Assembly: GCA_028583605.1 (NCBI GenBank)
Contig: CM053325.1
Coordinates: forward strand, 61,001,822 to 61,065,821
Source of the DNA: Dastarcus helophoroides
Taxonomy: Eukaryota; Arthropoda; Insecta; Coleoptera; Bothrideridae
DNA: 64,000 nt
Reading direction: 5' to 3'
Shown here piece after piece: positions 22,843-34,739 of the stretch. The position numbers and the translations under genes were made by a program. The notes beneath the pieces were generated by a model, which was not told the DNA's origin, did not search any database, and saw only the letters and a program-made list of their open reading frames with translations. Position 1 is the stretch's first letter. Each line of letters opens with the position of its first letter.

Positions 22843-23022
22843 GGTGACGCAATGAGGACTTCTGTCTACGGAGACTCTTTCTTTTGTAGAATTTCCAAGC
22901 TATGGAACTTGTTACCGAAAGGAATTTTCCCCAAAAATTACAACCTATCCTTGCTTAAGAAGGCGGTTCATCGCCATCTATCCTTGTTTCCGCATCCTAC
23001 TCGCAGTGCTTTGAAGGCATAA
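22843..23022 (+). pseudogene. C-terminal fragment of non-LTR retrotransposon ORF2
   Basis: The frame up to the stop at 23020-23022 encodes FFCRISKLWNLLPKGIFP followed by NYNLSLLKKAVHRHLS, the usual last segment of Jockey/CR1-like ORF2 proteins. A nearly identical segment is on the minus strand at 53835-54012. Sequence homology continues downstream (23023-23359 matches 53498-53834 in reverse), so this fragment was part of the segment duplicated with the protease gene. Confidence 0.85.
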
Positions 23023-23359
23023 TGGGGTTACCCTTTGCAAGTGGATTAAAGTTTAAAATGGCGGACCCTGTAAGGACTTGAAGTTATTTTCACGAAAATT
23101 TGACTTAATCCCTTTTACACGCGCAGCAGTAATTTAAAATTGAATACTTTGACACTTTTCATGCATATTTTAAGCATTTTGCTTGCATATTTCAAGCTTT
23201 TTATGTTGTATATAATCCGGTTTCTAGCTAATGAATGTTTAGAAATGTACAAGCTTTCTTAATTGTTTACAGAAAGAAACCTTACAAATCTATGGACAAT
23301 TAGAGACTTAAATGACGAAAAAAATTTAATCGTCTAAACATTAAGTTGATAGAGCTCGT

Positions 23360-26300
23360 CAGTGGCGGCTGATCTTAAAGAGCGCAGGAGCGCCCGCTCC
23401 TCGTGAAATGAGCGATCTATTCTTTTCTACTTAATGTAAAAGTCTTGGATTTATCACATTTTTAAATACAAAATAATGATATAATAATTAACTAATAATA
23501 CTTGTGAGTGACTTGGAATAAAGTACGCAAACTTTTATTCCTTTATATTATGTACTATGAGGAAATTGAAATAAGTTGGTGCGCGCGTGGCTACCACGCG
23601 ATGCCTATCAACGGCCTCCACAGGAAACGGAGTAATACAGAACACCACGCTAAAGTTGGCCCGCGGTACGCCGCTCCGCGCATATGCGATATTGCCCAAT
23701 GGTGAGTACGAGTCAGAGTTTGAAATCTATTTACGGTTTATGATGCTAAATGCGTAGGTGCCGGCTGATTTGATTGCGATTGCTAATTGTGCCGCTTACA
23801 TGGTTAACTGCCAATAGTACGGCTATTCACAAAGAGATAGCAGTACCCATTCTAGGGTCTAATTATTAATTTGTAAATTTGGATTTAAACAATTTTGCTG
23901 AGAAAGTAACGAACACTTTATTTCTTTAAAGGATCGTAGAGCGGATTTTGTTTATAAACATATTTTTGTTGTGTTTTTGTAGAGTTTAATTAGAACTTTG
24001 AAATAAAATACATTTTATCTTCAAATGCAGTTTTCATGAAAAATTGATATAATTTTATTTCTATGAAAGCAAACAATTTTAATTAAGTAATCCAGAACCG
24101 TAATCAGATGCAACCGCACAGAGTACTTTAAGGGGCTTAGAAATGTCGATAATGATTTTTTTTTGTACTCGATGAAAATAATTTAGAGATGATAACCTAA
24201 AAATATTTTGGAGTCTATAAAATGTTAATTAAATTTAATTCGTAAAAATACTATTAAATATCGCAACTTTTGTATCACTTTTGTTTCTCTTAAATTTAAT
24301 ACCTTACTATAGCACTGGAGTCACCTAAACTCTTTAACTACTAATATTTAGGCAAAGGGCATCGACTTCTATTTTTTTCGTTGCAGTTTTTGGTTTTCGC
24401 TCCGGGAAAAAATCATATCGGTTCCGTTCCGGTTTTCGTTCCGACAAAAATAGCGGTTTTTTCCGATTTTCGGTTCAGTTCCAGCTGACTCATTTTTCAA
24501 TTCTTAATATTTTTCATTTAAATTGATTTTCTAACATAATTTAGGAAATGTTCTTCCTCTTTTTTAAATATTACAGCATATAACTACTGTGGTAATGCTT
24601 ATAATTTGAAGGAAATATTTCTCGATTTTTCGAATTTAAAAAAATTAGCTGATACCCGTGCATTCGCCTAGGTGAAAAAAAAAAGAAAGGATCATTTGGT
24701 TATATACTTTTTGAAAGTTTCGACTTTTCGAAGAATTCAGTTTTTATTGAAAATTTTGACTTATTTCGAAAATTTCGACAATAAAAACCCACTTTTTCAC
24801 AAAGTCGATCTTTTCCGGTTCGACTTTCAAATTTTTGAAATTTTAACTCGATTTCGAAAATTTCGACTTTTTTCAAAATTTTGATTTTTTGAATATTCCA
24901 AATTTTTCAAAATTTTGTCTTATTTGGTTAGTTTTGATTTTTTTTTGAACATTTTACTTTCATAACTTTCGTTCTTGTTAAAAATTTTATTTTTTGAAAA
25001 TCACAATGTTTTTTTTAATATTTGGAATTGATCTCGAAGGTGTCTGACCTTATTTTTGTAAATATCGAACATTTTGTCAAAATCTCGAAATTTCTTCTTT
25101 TTTTGCAAATATAACTAATTTTAAATTCGATTTTTTCAAAACATTTTAATGATTTTTAAAAATTTGAATTTTTTCAAAGTTTTAACTTTTGCAAATATCG
25201 ACTCTCTCGAATGTTTGTTTTTTTTATTCAACTTTTTTTCAATTTTCACTTTTTCGCAAGATACTGACTTTCTGAAAATGATTACTCTTTTTAAAAAGTC
25301 TGCCTTCGATTTTAATTGAAAATTCTTAAACATTTTTCGATTTCCTTAAAGCATTTCGTCTTTATGTTTTGAAAACTTTCAATTTCAAATGCTCCTTTTT
25401 TTAGCTTCCACTTTTTTCAAATATTTATTTATTTTATTAATCGCCAGACTTTTTCAGTTTGACCTTTCTCAAAGATTTTAATTTATTTTCCAAATTCTGA
25501 ATTTTTTGAAAATTTTTATACATAATTTCGATCTTTTCCCCAAATTATTTTTTTCAAAATTTTGATTTTTTCTGTAAATTTAATGATGTTAAAAAACTGA
25601 CTTTTGAAAACTTCTACCCTGTTTTTTTTTTAATTTTTGATTATGGTCAAACTTTTAACAACTTCTTGAAGCTTTGATCTTTTTTTTGAAAACTGAGATT
25701 TTTTTAAAAAATTTCGACTTTCTCTTGAAGTTTCGGCTTTTATGTAGTAAACTGAACTTTTATTTGAAAAATTAGATTTTTCTTTAATTTTTGTTGCTTG
25801 AAAAATTAAATTTCATCTCAAAATTCCGACATTTTTAATATTTTCAAACCTTTTCCAAAATTTAGACTTTTTTAAAACTTCGACCTTTTATCATCGAAAT
25901 TTCGACTTTTTCACGAAGCTACAACTTTTTCAGAATTTGATTTTTTTTTTGTAAAATTTCCTCTTTTTTTCAAAAGTTTGGATTTTTAAAAAAATGATTA
26001 TGTTGAAACATTTTTTTCAAAACATTTACTTTTTTTTTGAAAATTTCCACTTTAGCTCAAAGTTTTTACTATTTCTCAAAATTTTAACTTCTTTTTTTGA
26101 TAACTCAGACTTTTTCCCGAAAATTTTCACTTTTTTCAAAATTGCAAATTTTTGAAATATTTGAATTTTTTCAGGATTTTAATCTTTTTTGAAAAGTGTT
26201 ACCTTTTATCATCAAAATTGGAACTTTTTTCGAAATTAAATATAGTTTCATCCAAAATTTAAAGTTTTTTCGAAATCCTCAATTTTTTCTTCAAATGTTC

Positions 26301-27572
26301 GAGTTTTTGTGATAACTTTAACATTTTTTCAAAATTCGCGTGTTCCAGAAATTTTTTACTTTTGGTGAAGAATCCAATTTTCGAAATTACCAATTTTTAA
26401 ATTTTGAACGAATTCTACAAAAGGAATTCAAGATTTAACTAAATTTCGATTTTAAAGCTGTCTAAATTCAAAACAATCTAAACAAAAATCGCAGCTTCGA
26501 GGCGGAAATCAAAATTTGAAGAAAAAAGTGAAATAGAGCGTAAACAAAAGCAGATAAAAATTGGAAGTTTAAATTTTTTAACATATCATCGTTCCAAGTT
26601 TACCCTTAAAATTTCGACTTCAATTTCAAGATCCCGGCTTTAAATTGGAACAGAAATGTTGTATTTTTCTCTTTAAATTTTAACTAAAATTCTCAATTTA
26701 TAGAAAAAATTAGAAATAAAAAGATTTCATCACAAATTTTGAGATTTTGAGAAGTTTTATGAAGTCGGATAGTAAAAAATCATTAGAATTTGAAATTTCT
26801 AGAAAAATATTGGCATATTTAAATTAAAGTGAAATTTGAAGGAAAAAATTCAAGGCAACTCGAAATTTCTATTAATAACTTTAAAAAATAAGGGTATTAT
26901 ATTATCAAAAGGAAAATCTAAGTTTGAGGAAAAAAAAACAAAATTTGAGTGTTTGTTCTGAAGAAAAAGTTGAAATTTTCGGAAAAATTCAAATTTGCAA
27001 ATAAAATTGTCAGGAAACTGGGCTTCAATGAAAAAGACTTCACGGCTTGGGTCCATATTTACAATAGCACATAAAATTTGTATTTTAAACTCGAAATTTT
27101 AGGAAAAGAAAAGAAATATTTTGAGAAAAGGGTCCAAATTTCAAAACAGAATCAAAAATTTTGAAAAAAGAATATTCAAATTATACAACTTAAAATTCAA
27201 TTTGGCTTGAAATTTCGAGAATAAAACATTTTCTTAGAAAGAGTGGAAATTGTAGTTTTTTAATTGAACTTGGAAAAAATGTTCTTTAAAGTAAACTCAT
27301 AATTTTCAGATCAAAGTTGCATGAATTTGTGTAAAATTTTAAAAAGGAAATTTCTAAAAAAATCTCAAACTTTAGGGTAAAGTAAAAATTATTTTAAGAA
27401 CATACAAATTCAACGACCAAAATAAAACGTTATTTTTTCCGGTTCTGTTCCAGTTTTCGTTCCTACAAAAATAATGGTTTTTTTTCGGTTTCCGGTTTTC
27501 GGTTCAGTTCAGGTTCGAAGCCCCGTTTTTGCATCTGCGCACCCCCTGTTAAAAAGTCATCAGCCGCCACTG
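23360..27572 (+). mobile_element. hAT element, copy 1, with perfect 8 bp TSD
   Basis: Begins CAGTGGCGGCTGAT and ends ATCAGCCGCCACTG. GAGCTCGT directly precedes (23352-23359) and follows (27573-27580) the element. Copy 3 of the flanking segment reads across this point with a single GAGCTC site near 53498, confirming the insertion. The ends and inner flanks match the 886 bp MITE at 6386; the extra 3.2 kb is a nested insertion. No transposase ORF. Confidence 0.93.
24353..27525. mobile_element. Nested insertion inside hAT copy 1, mostly satellite
   Basis: The MITE at 6386 is continuous (TACTAATATTTTTGCATCTG) where this copy holds 3.2 kb starting CAAAGGGCATCGAC and ending TTCGAAGCCCCG, a short imperfect inverted terminus. 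In the mirror copy at 41110-44298 the flanks suggest a TTTTTG duplication. Near each end is a ~70 bp direct repeat rich in GGTTCCGGTTTTCGGTTC words (24415-24482 and 27436-27512). The interior (24640-27400) is T-rich, then A-rich, TCGAAATTT-type satellite. Element class is uncertain. Confidence 0.65.
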
Positions 27573-27630
27573 GAGCTCGTAGAAGTTGAGGAAAAATTAA
27601 TAACGAAAGTTCCCAAAGAAAACAATTATT

Positions 27631-29370
27631 TTATTGTTGCTGCAAAATATTTAGTAAAATCAATACGTAAATCATATATTTAAATTGGATAGATAATCCT
27701 TTACCCTCGTTTGTTGGATCTTCATCATTATGTCTATAGGCATCATATTCATCTGATTCAGTTCTATTTTTTTCATGCCCAACAGTTGAGACACTTTCAT
27801 TTGAAACATCTCCACTTGTAACATTTTCATTTGTAACATTTTCGTTTGTACCATTCACAACATTCCATATCCAATCGTTGTATAGATCGACCCTAGTAAG
27901 AAATTGTCTCCAACCACATGGGCCTCTAGTATACGAGACAATTCCAAAGAGATACCCGTTTTTAAATACTGGTCCTCCACTATGACTAATACAAGGTCCT
28001 TTCTTAGAATCAATGAACGTGCAAACGTTGCAATTCAGCGCTTGATGTTCTTCAGGATCCTTATTACATTCCTCCTGTGTAAACATTTCAACGTCAATAC
28101 AGTGTAAATTAGGTCGTGTATCATTTGCATCACTTAAAGATTTTCCTAAACCCATTATTGTAACGGTTCTAGGGCTCCTAGCACAAAATTCATCGAAATC
28201 ATCCGTTGATGGAATTTTAAGTTTTACAGGATTTGGGTCTTTTAACGTTTCAGTTAACTTTATCAAGGCGATATCATGCATCATTATTTTGTTATCAAAC
28301 TTTGGATGTATGCGTATATGATCTGATGCCGGATATTCCAATGATTGTCGGTCAAATCGCCCCCTCATATATATGTCAACAAACATCATTTTAGGCTTAT
28401 TAAAGAAGCAATGGGCAGCCGAAATGATCCAGTCCGCGTTTATGATGGCCCCTTCGCAATATGTAACCTTATATCTTACAATAATTTTAATTTCCACATA
28501 AAAGGGATATGTTCTGGTGCTGCACAAATAATCATTTGTACTATTTTCATTTGTAACATTTTCATTTGTAGCATTCACAACATTCCATATCCAATCGTTG
28601 TATAGATCGACCCTAACATGAAAATCTTTCCAACCACATCCGCCTCGAATATACGAGACAATTCCAAAGAGATACCCGTTTTTAAATACTGGCCCTCCAC
28701 TATCACCAAAACAGGTGCCTTTCCTATATCCAGGAAATGTGCAAATATTGAATTCACTGATCTGACGTTTTTTAGAAATCTTCTTATTACATTCCTCGTG
28801 TGTAAACATATCAACTTCTACACATTGTAAATCAGGGTTCTCCTTCCTATCTATATCAGTGAAAGTTAGTCCTAAACCCATTATTGTAACGGTTCTAGGG
28901 CTTCTAGAACAAAATTCGTTGAAATCATCCGTTGATGGAATTTTAATGGGTTTTATAAAATCTGTGAAATTTAACCTCGGATTCAACTTTACCAAGGCTA
29001 TATCATGAATTAGTGCATCGCTATCATACTTCGGATGCATGTGTATGTGATTTAATTCGTGGCCTTTCAATAGTATTGATACCTCTAGAAAATTTATCCG
29101 CTTATAACCCGGAATTATGTGAACATACTCTATGGTCTTATTAAAGAAGCAATGGGCAGCCGAAATGATCCAGTCCGCGGTTATGATGGATCCTCCGCAA
29201 ACACTCGTGCTGTTTATTTGAAAAGTCATTATTTTAACATAAAAGGGATATGTTTCGACATCGCACGGATAACCTTTAATTATTCTGAAACTTGGATCAG
29301 TGCTCTTTACGTTAACACCCATTACATTCACCACGAATTTCGCTATTAATACCAAAATAAAAATATTCAT
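27631..29370 (-). CDS. Secreted two-domain chymotrypsin-fold serine protease, copy 1
   Basis: An intronless ORF of 579 residues. Residues 1-18 are a signal peptide. Domain 1 (about 30-265): activation site after Arg29 (R-IIKG), His73 in SAAHC, Asp123 in HDIAL, Ser224 in GDSGGPV, so catalytically complete. The residue at the base of the S1 pocket (chymotrypsin 189) is Gly218 and position 216 is Ile241, so trypsin-like Arg/Lys preference is unlikely. Domain 2 (about 281-505) keeps His320, Asp366 and Ser464 but reads SHSGG instead of GDSGG and has no IVGG-type activation site, so it is probably inactive. The linker and tail are rich in N-x-S/T sites (NENVT repeats), the tail is then acidic, and a hydrophobic stretch (about 565-576) ends the protein, possibly a membrane or GPI signal. 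The biological role is unknown; family S1 is secure. Confidence 0.93.
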   Translation of the reverse strand: MNIFILVLIAKFVVNVMGVNVKSTDPSFRIIKGYPCDVETYPFYVKIMTFQINSTSVCGGSIITADWIISAAHCFFNKTIEYVHIIPGYKRINFLEVSILLKGHELNHIHMHPKYDSDALIHDIALVKLNPRLNFTDFIKPIKIPSTDDFNEFCSRSPRTVTIMGLGLTFTDIDRKENPDLQCVEVDMFTHEECNKKISKKRQISEFNICTFPGYRKGTCFGDSGGPVFKNGYLFGIVSYIRGGCGWKDFHVRVDLYNDWIWNVVNATNENVTNENSTNDYLCSTRTYPFYVEIKIIVRYKVTYCEGAIINADWIISAAHCFFNKPKMMFVDIYMRGRFDRQSLEYPASDHIRIHPKFDNKIMMHDIALIKLTETLKDPNPVKLKIPSTDDFDEFCARSPRTVTIMGLGKSLSDANDTRPNLHCIDVEMFTQEECNKDPEEHQALNCNVCTFIDSKKGPCISHSGGPVFKNGYLFGIVSYTRGPCGWRQFLTRVDLYNDWIWNVVNGTNENVTNENVTSGDVSNESVSTVGHEKNRTESDEYDAYRHNDEDPTNEGKGLSIQFKYMIYVLILLNILQQQ

Positions 29371-29541
29371 GTCAAAAAAAATTACATTACTTTGACATAC
29401 ATATTAAAAAATATTGTCACATTTACAGTAACAAGTAACTATCTTTTAAACGTGAAAAAATATTCTGAGAACCTTGTTGGACGCTAAACCAAATAATAGT
29501 AGAAGTAAATAAACAAATCAAAAGAAATAATCCGAAATATA

Positions 29542-29553
29542 CCTTTATATATA
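29542..29553 (-). promoter_or_regulatory. TATA box of protease copy 1
   Basis: On the minus strand this reads TATATATAAAGG, about 170 bp upstream of the ATG, and is identical in all three copies. Confidence 0.65.
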
Positions 29554-29575
29554 AAAATGGAAGCTAACTGATATA

Positions 29576-29645
29576 TACAGTCGACTTTCGATAATTTGAA
29601 ATTCGAGGGACCATAGAAAAAGTTCAAATTATCAAAAGTTCAAAA
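29576..29645. mobile_element. pogo/Tigger-like terminal sequence, copy 1
   Basis: TACAGTCGACTTTCGATAAT and the following inward-facing GTTCAAATTATC words resemble the ends of pogo-like elements (CAGTCGACTCTCGATAATTCG type). It lies 22 bp upstream of the protease TATA box. The other end of the element was not identified. Confidence 0.55.
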
Positions 29646-29649
29646 TAAT

Positions 29650-30115
29650 AAGAGAGTGGTGGATCCAGACATATTTTGATTTGTTAAAACATTTCAACTG
29701 TAATAAATCTTCAACTAAATCTTCCTCTGAAACAGCATATAAAAAATATTATGCTAAAAAAACAATTATTTAAAAAGGTGAAGCGTAATCCAATTTGAAA
29801 CCTTTTTCTTCGTTTTTAACCGATCCAGAGTATTTTCGATTTGTTGAAAAGTTTCGACTATAATAAATCTTCGATTAAATCTTCCTCTCAAACAATATAT
29901 AGCAAAATATTATGCTAAAAAAACGATTATTAAAAATCTGAAGTGTTCTTCTTTTTTTTTAACTGATTCAGATGATTTTTGATGTGTTAAAAAATTTCGA
30001 CTACAAAAAATCTTCGACTAAATTTTCCTCTCAGACAGCATATACAAAAATGTTATGCTAAAAAATCGATTATTAAAAATGTGAAGTGTAATCTAATTTG
30101 CCTTCTTCTTCCATG
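29650..30115. repeat. Three ~150 bp tandem units upstream of protease copy 1
   Basis: Each unit contains a GATTTGTTAAAA-like start, an AATCTTCGACTAAATCTTCC-like core and TTATGCTAAAAAA. Starts are near 29670, 29825 and 29960. The same triple repeat is present upstream of copies 2 and 3. Confidence 0.8.
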
Positions 30116-30119
30116 TCGA

Positions 30120-33010
30120 CGATTTGACGAGAATGAGCAACCTTTTTTTACAGCGGGCCAATTATAAGGCTAAAAATTTTGCGCCGACCCCATGTGAGAA
30201 AAATATGAATGCTGGGGCGCTTGCACCCCCTCGTTCATGCAGCCAACTGAAAATTTCTATGTATTCAATTGGAGGACTCTCCAATTCTTCAGAATTCATC
30301 CTTTCCTTGAAACATTTTTTCGAAATTTCTCAAATTTTGTATATTTTTTTATTTTACTTTGACTTTTTATTTTAACATTTTGCATTTATTCATAAAATTT
30401 GTCTTCTTTCATCAAACGTGACCGTCAAAATTTTGAATTTAAACGTTCCTTGTTTTTTTTCTGAAATTTCGTCATTTTTCGAAATTCGACTTTCCCTGAA
30501 AATTTCACCTTTTTTTGATTCTCAAAATTAAGCTTTTTATTAAAATTTAGTCGTTTTTTCGTAAATCTGGTCGATCTTTTGACAAAAAGGTATATTTTTT
30601 AGAAATTTAAAATTTTTGTGAAAGAACAAACATTTCTTTGTAAATTTCAACCCTTTTTTAATCCAAATTTCTGGTAGTTTCAACTTATTTATCAAGATTT
30701 CTGTGTTATCACAATATTTGACACTTTCTGATGCCTGTTGGGGCAAGGTAGGGAGCCTATCTTTCTCTGACTCGTCCAGAGAGTCCAAAGAAAATAAATA
30801 TTCGATTTTTCTCTTAAAATTTACCCTTTTTCTGAATTTCGAAGTTTAACTAACAATAATTGCTTTTTCTTAAAATTTAGATCTTTTTTGCAAAATTTCT
30901 CCCACAATATCGTCTTTTTCTCGGGGTTTTGACAATTTTTTTTGACTTTTTTTAATTTGACTTTCTTTGGACAATTTTTTGTCCATTTCAAAGTTTTCTC
31001 GAATTTTTTTTTAAATTCTGATATTGTTCTGAAGATTAACTAAAAATGTCGATCTTTTAGATTCTGAATTTTTTTAGAAATTTTGACTGGTTTCCTAAAA
31101 TTTGCCTTTTTTAAGAAATTTTGCGCGGGCCGCATGTGAGAAAAATATGAATTCTGGGGCGCTTGCACCCCCTCGTTCATGCAGCAAACTGAAAATTTGT
31201 GTATATTCAATTGGAGGGCTTTCCAATTCTTCAGAATTCATCCTTTCCTTGAAACATTTTTTCGAAATTTCAACCTTTTTCTCAAATTTTGTATAATTTT
31301 TTACAAAATTTAACCTTTTCTTTTAAAATTTCGCATTTATTCATAAAATTTGCTTTCTTTTATCAAACGTGACCGTCAAAATTTTGAATTTAAACGTTCC
31401 TTGTTTTTTTCTGAAATTTCGTCATTTTTTCGAAATTCGACTTTCCCTGAAAACTTCACCTTTTTTGTGATTCTGAAAATTAAAGCGTGTTTATTTAAAT
31501 TTATCGTTTTTTCGAAATCTGGTCGATCTTTTAACAAAAAGTTATATTTTTTAGAAATTTAAAATTTTTGTGAAAGAACAAACATTTCTTTGTAAATTTC
31601 AACCCTTTTTTAATCCAAATTTCTGGTAGTTTCAACTTATTTATCAAGATTTCTGTGTTATCACAATATTTGACACTTTCTGATGCCTGTTGGGGCAAGG
31701 TAGGGAGCCTATCTTTCTCTGACTCGTCCAGAGAGTCCAAAGAAAATAAATATTCGATTTTTCTCTTAAAATTTACTCTTTTTTTGAATTTCGAAGTTGC
31801 ACTAAGATTAAATGCTTTTTTTTAAAATATAGATCTTTTTTGCAAAATTTCTCCCACAATATCGTCTTTTTCTCGGGGTTTTGACAATTTTTTTTGACTT
31901 TTTTTAATTTGACTTTCTTTGGACAATTTTTTGTCCATTTCAAAGTTTTCTCCAAATTTTGTTCCAAATTCCAATATTTTTCCGAACATTTACTAAAAAT
32001 GTCGATCTTTTAGATTCTGATTTTTTTTTTAGAAATTTTGACAGGTTTCCTAAAATTTGCCTTTTTTAAGAAATTTTGCGCGGGCCGCATGTGAGAAAAA
32101 TATGAATGCTGGGGCGCTTGCACCCCCTCGTTCATGCAGCAAACTGAAAATTTGTGTATATTCAATTGGAGGACTTTCCAATTCTTCAGAATTCATCCTT
32201 TCCTTGAAACATTTTTTCGAAATTTCAACCTTTTTCTCAAATTTTGTATAATTTTTTACAAAATTTAACCTTTTCTTTTAAAATTTCGCATTTATTCATA
32301 AAATTTGTCTTCTTTCATCAAACGTGACCGTCAAAATTTTGAATTTAAACGTTCCTTGTTTTTTTTCTGAAATTTCGTCATTTTTCGAAATTCGACTTTC
32401 CCTGAAAATTTCACCTTTTTTGTGATTCTGAAAATTAAAGCGTGTTTATTTAAATTTATCGTTTTTTCGAAATCTGGTCGATCTTTTAACAAAAAGTTAT
32501 ATTTTTTAGAAATTTAAAATTTTTGTGAAAGAACAAACATTTCTTTGTAAATTTCAACCCTTTTTTAATCCAAATTTCTGGTAGTTTCAACTTATTTATC
32601 AAGATTTCTGTGTTATCACAATATTTGTCATTTTCTGACACGGCTGTTGAGGCAAGGTAGGGAGCCTATCTTTCTCTGACTCGTCCAGAGAGTCCAAAGA
32701 AAATAAATATTCGATTTTTCTCTTAAAATTTACTCTTTTTTTGAATTTCGAAGTTGCACTAAGATTAAATGCTTTTTTTTAAAATTTAGATCTTTTTTGC
32801 AAAATTTCTCCCACAATATCGTCTTTTTCTCGGGGTTTTGACAATTTTTTTTGACTTTTTTTAATTTGACTTTCTTTGGACAATTTTTTGTCCATTTCAA
32901 AGTTTTCTCGAATTTTTTTTTAAATTCTGATATTGTTCTGAAGATTAACTAAAAATGTCGATCTTTTAGATTCTGAATTTTTTTAGAAATTTTGACTGGT
33001 TTCCTAAAAT
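30120..33010. repeat. Array of ~956 bp units, left arm (three units)
   Basis: The landmark ending GACTCGTCCAGAGAGTCC (unit positions near 30788, 31740 and 32696) recurs every 952-956 bp. Each unit also has a GC-rich patch (GCGGGCCGCATGTGAG, then GGGGCGCTTGCACCCCC). Small frames of 64-86 codons recur on both strands but end in low-complexity sequence and are broken in some units, so I do not call them genes. The GCGGGCC patch resembles hAT (Charlie-type) ends. Confidence 0.88.
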
Positions 33011-33319
33011 TTACCTTTTTCAGGAAATCTTAATTTTAATCTCAATATCCAATATTAAATATTTCAACAAATTTTTTCTTTGTTATTAGTAAATTCGTCA
33101 TTTTTTCAAAATTTCGAATTTTTCTAAAATAGTCTTCTACCTAAGATTCGCCTGTTCCTTAAAATTTTGTCTTTTTCGAAGTTTCCGTTTTGTTTTCAAA
33201 ATCTTACTTTTTGGACTTTTTCAAAAATGGTTTATTTATTTCAAAATTTTGTCATTTTCTGGAATATTTGTCTTTTTCAATAAACTATGACTTTTAGATC
33301 AAATGGTTTTATGGTTCTG

Positions 33320-34443
33320 TTTTACCTAAAAATTTTGGAACAGAAAATGTCAAACAATTTGATGAAACATAAACAACATAAATTTCCACGATTCATGAAA
33401 TATCTTGAACATGAGCGTAAGCAAGATTTTCTTTAAGGGGGAGGGGGGCAACAACAATCATTCTAAAAAACTCATGAGTAAAAAAGAAAACCTTTTGGCT
33501 TAATAATGTGTATTTTTACTTCAGAACTACTGAATTGGGGACATCGCATTTTCAAATTAAAGTCAACATTTTGAAAAATGCCCAATCTACAGAAAAAACC
33601 TTTTGGAGAATTTTAAGAAATGTCGAAATTTCGAAAAAGTGGAAATATAAAAGAGACGAAATTTCCAAAAAGAAACTTTTGTAAATAGAGTTTCCAGTAC
33701 AAGTCGAATTCAGATAAAAAAATGCAACTTTTAAAATTAGTGATTTCAGATTTTTAGTTTTATATCAATTTTGTCATATTTTGTGATTTTTCAAGAAATC
33801 TTTTTTTCAAGATTTCGTAAAAATATTCTTCTCAAATTGTTTAGATTTCTATTAAAATTTCGATCCAATTTTAAAATAAAATAAACGAATTTTGTGAATA
33901 AGTCTAAATCTTTGGAAAAAATTCCACTTTAAATGGAAATGTCCAGAAACAGATAAAATTGAATTTTGAGTTAAAAGTCAAAATTTGGAGAATAACATGA
34001 TTTTTGGACAAGTTGATATTATCGGGAATAAATTTTTTTTTAAAAACCAGACCGGAAAAAATTCAAGTTTTTAAAAATTACGTTACAAATTACAAAAAAA
34101 TATTGAACTTTCTAGGAAACATTTCAAATTTCCAAAAGAAAGTCCAATTTCAAGAGAAAAATTTAAAAAGTTGATATTTTCAATAAATCAGATTGAAGAT
34201 AAAAACCTAACCTAACTCGAGAAATGTGCAAAATTCAAAAAAAAATCAAAATTTTCAAAGATATAATTTTGTGAAAAGACGCAATTTTCAAAAAAAAAGT
34301 TCAACTCTGAGAAAGAAAAATCGTAAAATTCAAAAACATTGTTCTCAAAATTTAAATTTCAGTAAAGATGTTGAATTTACAAGAAAACTTTTTCTCGAAA
34401 TCCCCAAAAATATTTTTCGCAACAACAGAAAAGTGAACATTTT
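33320..34443. other. Spacer at the centre of the palindrome
   Basis: Not matched between the arms. 33326-33690 is about 90% identical to 57990-58350, so it is a dispersed repeat. 34174-34443 is the start of the segment that is repeated at 48456-48740. The rest is A-rich. No gene. Confidence 0.75.
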
Positions 34444-34739
34444 CAGAACCATAAAACCATTTGATCCAAAAGTCATAGGTTATTGAAAAAGACAAATATT
34501 CAAGAAAATGACAAAATTTTGAAATACATGAACCATTTTTGAAAAAGTCAAAAAAGTAGGATTTTGAAAACAAAATGGAAATTTCGAAAAAGACAAATTT
34601 TAAGGAACAAGCGAATCTTAGGTAGAAGACTATTTTAGAAAAATTCAAAATTTTGAAAAAAACGACGAATTTTCAATAAAAAAGAAAAAAATTTGTTGAA
34701 AAATTAGGATTTCCTAAAAAAGGTAAATTTTAGGAAACC

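Larger units (their letters stand above)
23440..33319. repeat. Left arm of a ~22 kb imperfect palindrome
   Basis: Reverse-complementary to 34444-45110 plus 48334-48447. Paired landmarks sum to about 68655: the protease genes (27631/41024, 29370/39285), TATA boxes (29542/39113), hAT termini (27572/41083). Inside the repeat array the sum drops by about 890 because the right arm has one more ~956 bp unit. The protease ORFs in the arms differ at about 15 of 1740 bases by my reading. Confidence 0.93.

Noticed and set aside
27672..29349. Several 60-90 codon frames antisense or out of frame to the proteases (also at 39825-40983 and 51765-53403)
   Set aside because: They are shadows of the conserved protease ORF, recurring at the mirrored positions because the genes are duplicated.
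30540..30788. Small frame starting MDSLDESE in each ~956 bp unit and the opposite-strand frame with APPRSC
   Set aside because: Recurs because the unit is repeated; broken in some units (near 32690 and 35943), runs into low-complexity sequence, matches no family I know. Kept only as a repeat landmark.
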